From the NCBI GenBank assembly GCA_014896235.1, contig JADBKU010000017.1, positions 1 to 60,147 on the forward strand: 60,147 nt of DNA, in the 5' to 3' direction. Every line of letters begins with the position of its first letter. Positions within the stretch are counted from its first letter, which is position 1. The DNA comes from a bacterium (GTDB lineage: Bacteria; Desulfobacterota; Binatia; Binatales; Binataceae). The notes below the pieces were generated by a model. It made no database searches. It saw only the letters and a program-made list of their open reading frames with translations, and was not told the origin of the DNA. Position numbers and translations under genes: made by a program. Below are positions 58,292 to 60,147 of this stretch, in pieces.

Positions 58292-58510
58292 CTATGTGGA
58301 AAATGTATGACCGTCCCGTCGGTTGTGTTTAGCATTTCGAAAGAGCAGGCCTCGACCTATGAGGATGCCGATCAGCAGAACAAGTGCGATCAATCCTCCT
58401 GCATGCGGTAGGAGAACGAGGAGCAGAGCAGATAAGAAGAACCATCCTATGAGCAGGAAAATCCACACACGGTTGCCATGCGCCTTTCTGTGTTCATCGA
58501 GTTTCTCCAC
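58292..58510 (-). CDS. Small two-helix membrane protein, candidate immunity of Rhs module 3
   Basis: 72 residues from a GTG at 58510, 11 bp after the Rhs stop; an ATG at 58579 would overlap the Rhs gene. Helices 'VWIFLLIGWFFLSALLLVLL' and 'GGLIALVLLIGILIGRGLLF'. Similar size and build to the membrane proteins after modules 1 and 2. Confidence 0.6.
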   Translation of the reverse strand: MEKLDEHRKAHGNRVWIFLLIGWFFLSALLLVLLPHAGGLIALVLLIGILIGRGLLFRNAKHNRRDGHTFST

Positions 58511-58521
58511 GGTATTTCGGT

Positions 58522-60051
58522 TTAGGGCACGGGGACGAAGGAAGGAACGCCCCCGCCAGACGGGCCGGTAATGGTCCACGTTAACGGCTGAACAGTGGTG
58601 TTACATGCCATGCCACTGAGTGTAATCGGAACCCCTGGTGGCCAGGCGCCTGCGCCACCAGCATGGATATTGATACCCGTCGTCGGTTCGCCGCAGCTAT
58701 TGTTCTGTGTGGTCACAGAAGCTCCCGCGCCGACGCCCTCGCCGACGGGAAAAGCGGTGCCTACCTCAAGAGAGGGGCCTGAAAGGTCTGAAATAGTAGA
58801 GAGACTGGGATTGAACGAAACGGCAGCGCCGCCGCCACCGCTCGCGACGGCTGCAATCCCTCCCCCGCACGTAGTGGTCGCTATTCCAACGTTTCCTTCG
58901 CCGTCGAAGACGAGCTCCTTGGTCCAACTGCCACCCGCACCAGCCCCGCCGGCACCGCCATTCAGCCCTACTCCGACAACCCAAAGACCGAGAGGATCGC
59001 GCAGATCTGCGGGGCTATTCGACGCATACTCGTAGAGATTTGGACCACCCACAAAATCCGTGGGATCTTGCGCGATGAATCTTTGGAGCGTCGGGCTGTA
59101 ATATCGCGCGCGGTAGTAATACAAGCCCGTGCCGTCGTTCTCGCGGCCGGTGAACTGATACGGATTGCCGTTGGTTCCGTTGACCGTCGTCGCGCCGAAC
59201 GGCTGATACGCGTAACTCGCGCCGACGCCGCCCGCCGAGTTGACCAGCCCCACGGTCGAGCCCAGCGCGTCGGATAGAAACGCCATCGTCCCGCTCGAAT
59301 CCGTCCGCGTGAAATACTCGTCAATGTTGACGCCCGTCAGCAGATTGGCGGCGACAGCGGGCGGGCTCGCGCCGTTGAGTTCCTGCACCGGATTCAGCCC
59401 GTCGTACAGAAACTGCGTCGCCGTCCCGTTGATCGTCTTCGCCATCCGCCGCCCGAACGCGTCATAGACGAAGCTCGCCGTGCCGCCCCCGCCGCCGATC
59501 GCGCTCAGATGGCCGCGCGCGTCCCAGGTATACGTGTTGGCGCCGTCGGAGAGCAGGCCGCCGTTGGCGTCGTAGGCCAGCTTCTGGCCGTTGAAGCCGG
59601 TCATTTCGTTGTCGGCGTTGAAAGTGTTGCCGCTCGCTGCTGCGGGCAAACTGACCGCCGCCAGGCTCCCGCTCACGCTCGTGCGCCGCCCGTCCGCATC
59701 GTAAGTGTAGCTCAGGTTGCCCAACTGCCCCCCGTTCGCGCTGTACGTCAGTCCCGTCATCCGCGACGCATGATCGTAACTATACGCCACCGCCACGCCG
59801 TTCGGCAGCGTCAACTGCGTGCGCCGGTTCGCCGCGTCGTAGCTCAGACCGGCAAGATCGCCCGCATCCGAATCTGCGTATTTCCGCGCCGTTCCGTCAT
59901 GCAGCGGATCTGAGGCGCCATGAAATCTTGTACGCCTGCCGGAGCTTGTTATCACGCGATGAGCGACGTGTCCCGTCATTATAAGCGCGAAGGCTGCAAG
60001 CCGAAGCGCGTCCACCATCGAGGAGCCACTCGGAGTAGCGACAAAACGCAA
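58522..60051 (-). CDS. Rhs module 3: YD-repeat core with polymorphic tip, 5'-truncated
   Basis: The frame is 509 codons; true Rhs sequence starts near 59895 ('LAGLSYDAANRRTQLTLPNG'). YD repeats follow ('AVAYSYDHASRMTGLTYSAN', 'LSYTYDADGRRTSVSGSLA'), then the core end 'RARYYSPTLQRFIAQDPTDF' and 'NSPADLRDPLGLW', then a ~150-residue Gly/Thr-rich tip ('GNVGIATTTCGGGIAAVASG', 'GPSGGGVPSF'). The first ~50 codons read through repeat C, so most of a normal ~1,500-residue Rhs protein is absent. The tip layout resembles that of module 1. Confidence 0.75.
   Translation of the reverse strand: MRFVATPSGSSMVDALRLAAFALIMTGHVAHRVITSSGRRTRFHGASDPLHDGTARKYADSDAGDLAGLSYDAANRRTQLTLPNGVAVAYSYDHASRMTGLTYSANGGQLGNLSYTYDADGRRTSVSGSLAAVSLPAAASGNTFNADNEMTGFNGQKLAYDANGGLLSDGANTYTWDARGHLSAIGGGGGTASFVYDAFGRRMAKTINGTATQFLYDGLNPVQELNGASPPAVAANLLTGVNIDEYFTRTDSSGTMAFLSDALGSTVGLVNSAGGVGASYAYQPFGATTVNGTNGNPYQFTGRENDGTGLYYYRARYYSPTLQRFIAQDPTDFVGGPNLYEYASNSPADLRDPLGLWVVGVGLNGGAGGAGAGGSWTKELVFDGEGNVGIATTTCGGGIAAVASGGGGAAVSFNPSLSTISDLSGPSLEVGTAFPVGEGVGAGASVTTQNNSCGEPTTGINIHAGGAGAWPPGVPITLSGMACNTTVQPLTWTITGPSGGGVPSFVPVP
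59145..59320 (-). repeat. 176-bp block identical in Rhs modules 1 and 3 (second copy)
   Basis: Second copy of the block at 54861-55036, no differences seen. Confidence 0.85.
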
Positions 60052-60092
60052 CCGTGACTGAAGCGCCGCCGACGGGCAGGATGGTTCGTGGC
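59951..60092. repeat. Island repeat, copy C
   Basis: Shares 'ATGAGCGACGTGTCCC', 'GCGCGAAGGCT', 'AGCGCGTC' with A/B, and a 27-bp block (60066-60092) identical to copy A. A plus-strand frame from ATG 59959 runs 32 codons. The upstream palindrome is lost. It sits at the broken 5' end of Rhs module 3. Confidence 0.7.
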
Positions 60093-60147
60093 TGCGGCGG
60101 CGGACGGCAGGCGTTCCATCACCAGACGGCGCGCGAAATAGATATCG

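Overview
This window reads as a high-GC, densely coded bacterial chromosome with few lineage-specific markers. The gene set is a priB-containing S6/S18 operon, a rimP-nusA-ylxR-infB-ylxP-rbfA-truB-rpsO-pnp operon, an IF-2 with a long Pro/Ala-rich N-terminus, a purB of the longer (E. coli-like) type, and many acyl-CoA, MaoC, SDR and LLM-oxidoreductase genes. Together these suggest a deltaproteobacteria-like lineage, possibly Desulfobacterota/Binatota. That placement is inference from gene content. No rRNA, tRNA or CRISPR array was recognised.

Layout. (1) 1-1.9 kb, minus: rpsF-priB-rpsR-DUF2232. (2) 2.2-3.4 kb: a cyclase-family hydrolase carrying a histone-like basic tail, with a strong terminator. 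(3) 3.5-11.4 kb, minus: a GT-C-like membrane protein, then a damaged stretch holding a DMT-transporter fragment, a frameshifted acyl-CoA dehydrogenase and a three-subunit molybdenum hydroxylase whose large subunit carries an in-frame UGA. A divergent TetR gene sits at its head. (4) 12.2-16 kb: two small membrane proteins, a carotenoid oxygenase and a GNAT-like protein. (5) 16.2-18.4 kb: a bufferin-like copper peptide divergent from an ECF sigma/anti-sigma pair. (6) 18.5-19.5 kb: an AT-richer gene with a PD-(D/E)XK-like motif. (7) 19.6-26.9 kb, minus: dut-purB-(small ORF)-purC-purS-purQ-purL-purF, most of the de novo purine pathway with several start/stop overlaps. (8) 27.1-39.2 kb: a beta-helix secreted protein, then an M16 peptidase and the classic transcription/translation/RNA-processing operon. 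(9) 39.4-49.2 kb, minus: an ABC-2 exporter, an LLM oxidoreductase, acetyl-CoA synthetase, a GH57-type protein, and a MaoC/MaoC/acyl-CoA dehydrogenase/SDR lipid module. (10) 49.6-52.9 kb: small conserved proteins, a secreted beta-carbonic anhydrase, an SDR and a PKD-domain secreted protein.

(11) 53-60.1 kb is an accessory island. It has three Rhs modules on the minus strand: one long core plus two orphan core-and-tip remnants. Each has a different Gly-rich C-terminal tip and is followed by one or two small membrane proteins that are candidate immunity genes. A DUF433/DUF5615 toxin-antitoxin pair, broken by a frameshift, is embedded in it. Three copies of an undescribed imperfect repeat of about 170 bp or more punctuate the array at 53.3, 56.3 and 60.0 kb, and a 176-bp block is identical between two Rhs modules. 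This repeat-bounded Rhs array is the most likely place for something new.

Start codons were re-chosen wherever homology or a ribosome binding site argued against the longest frame; such choices are stated per gene.
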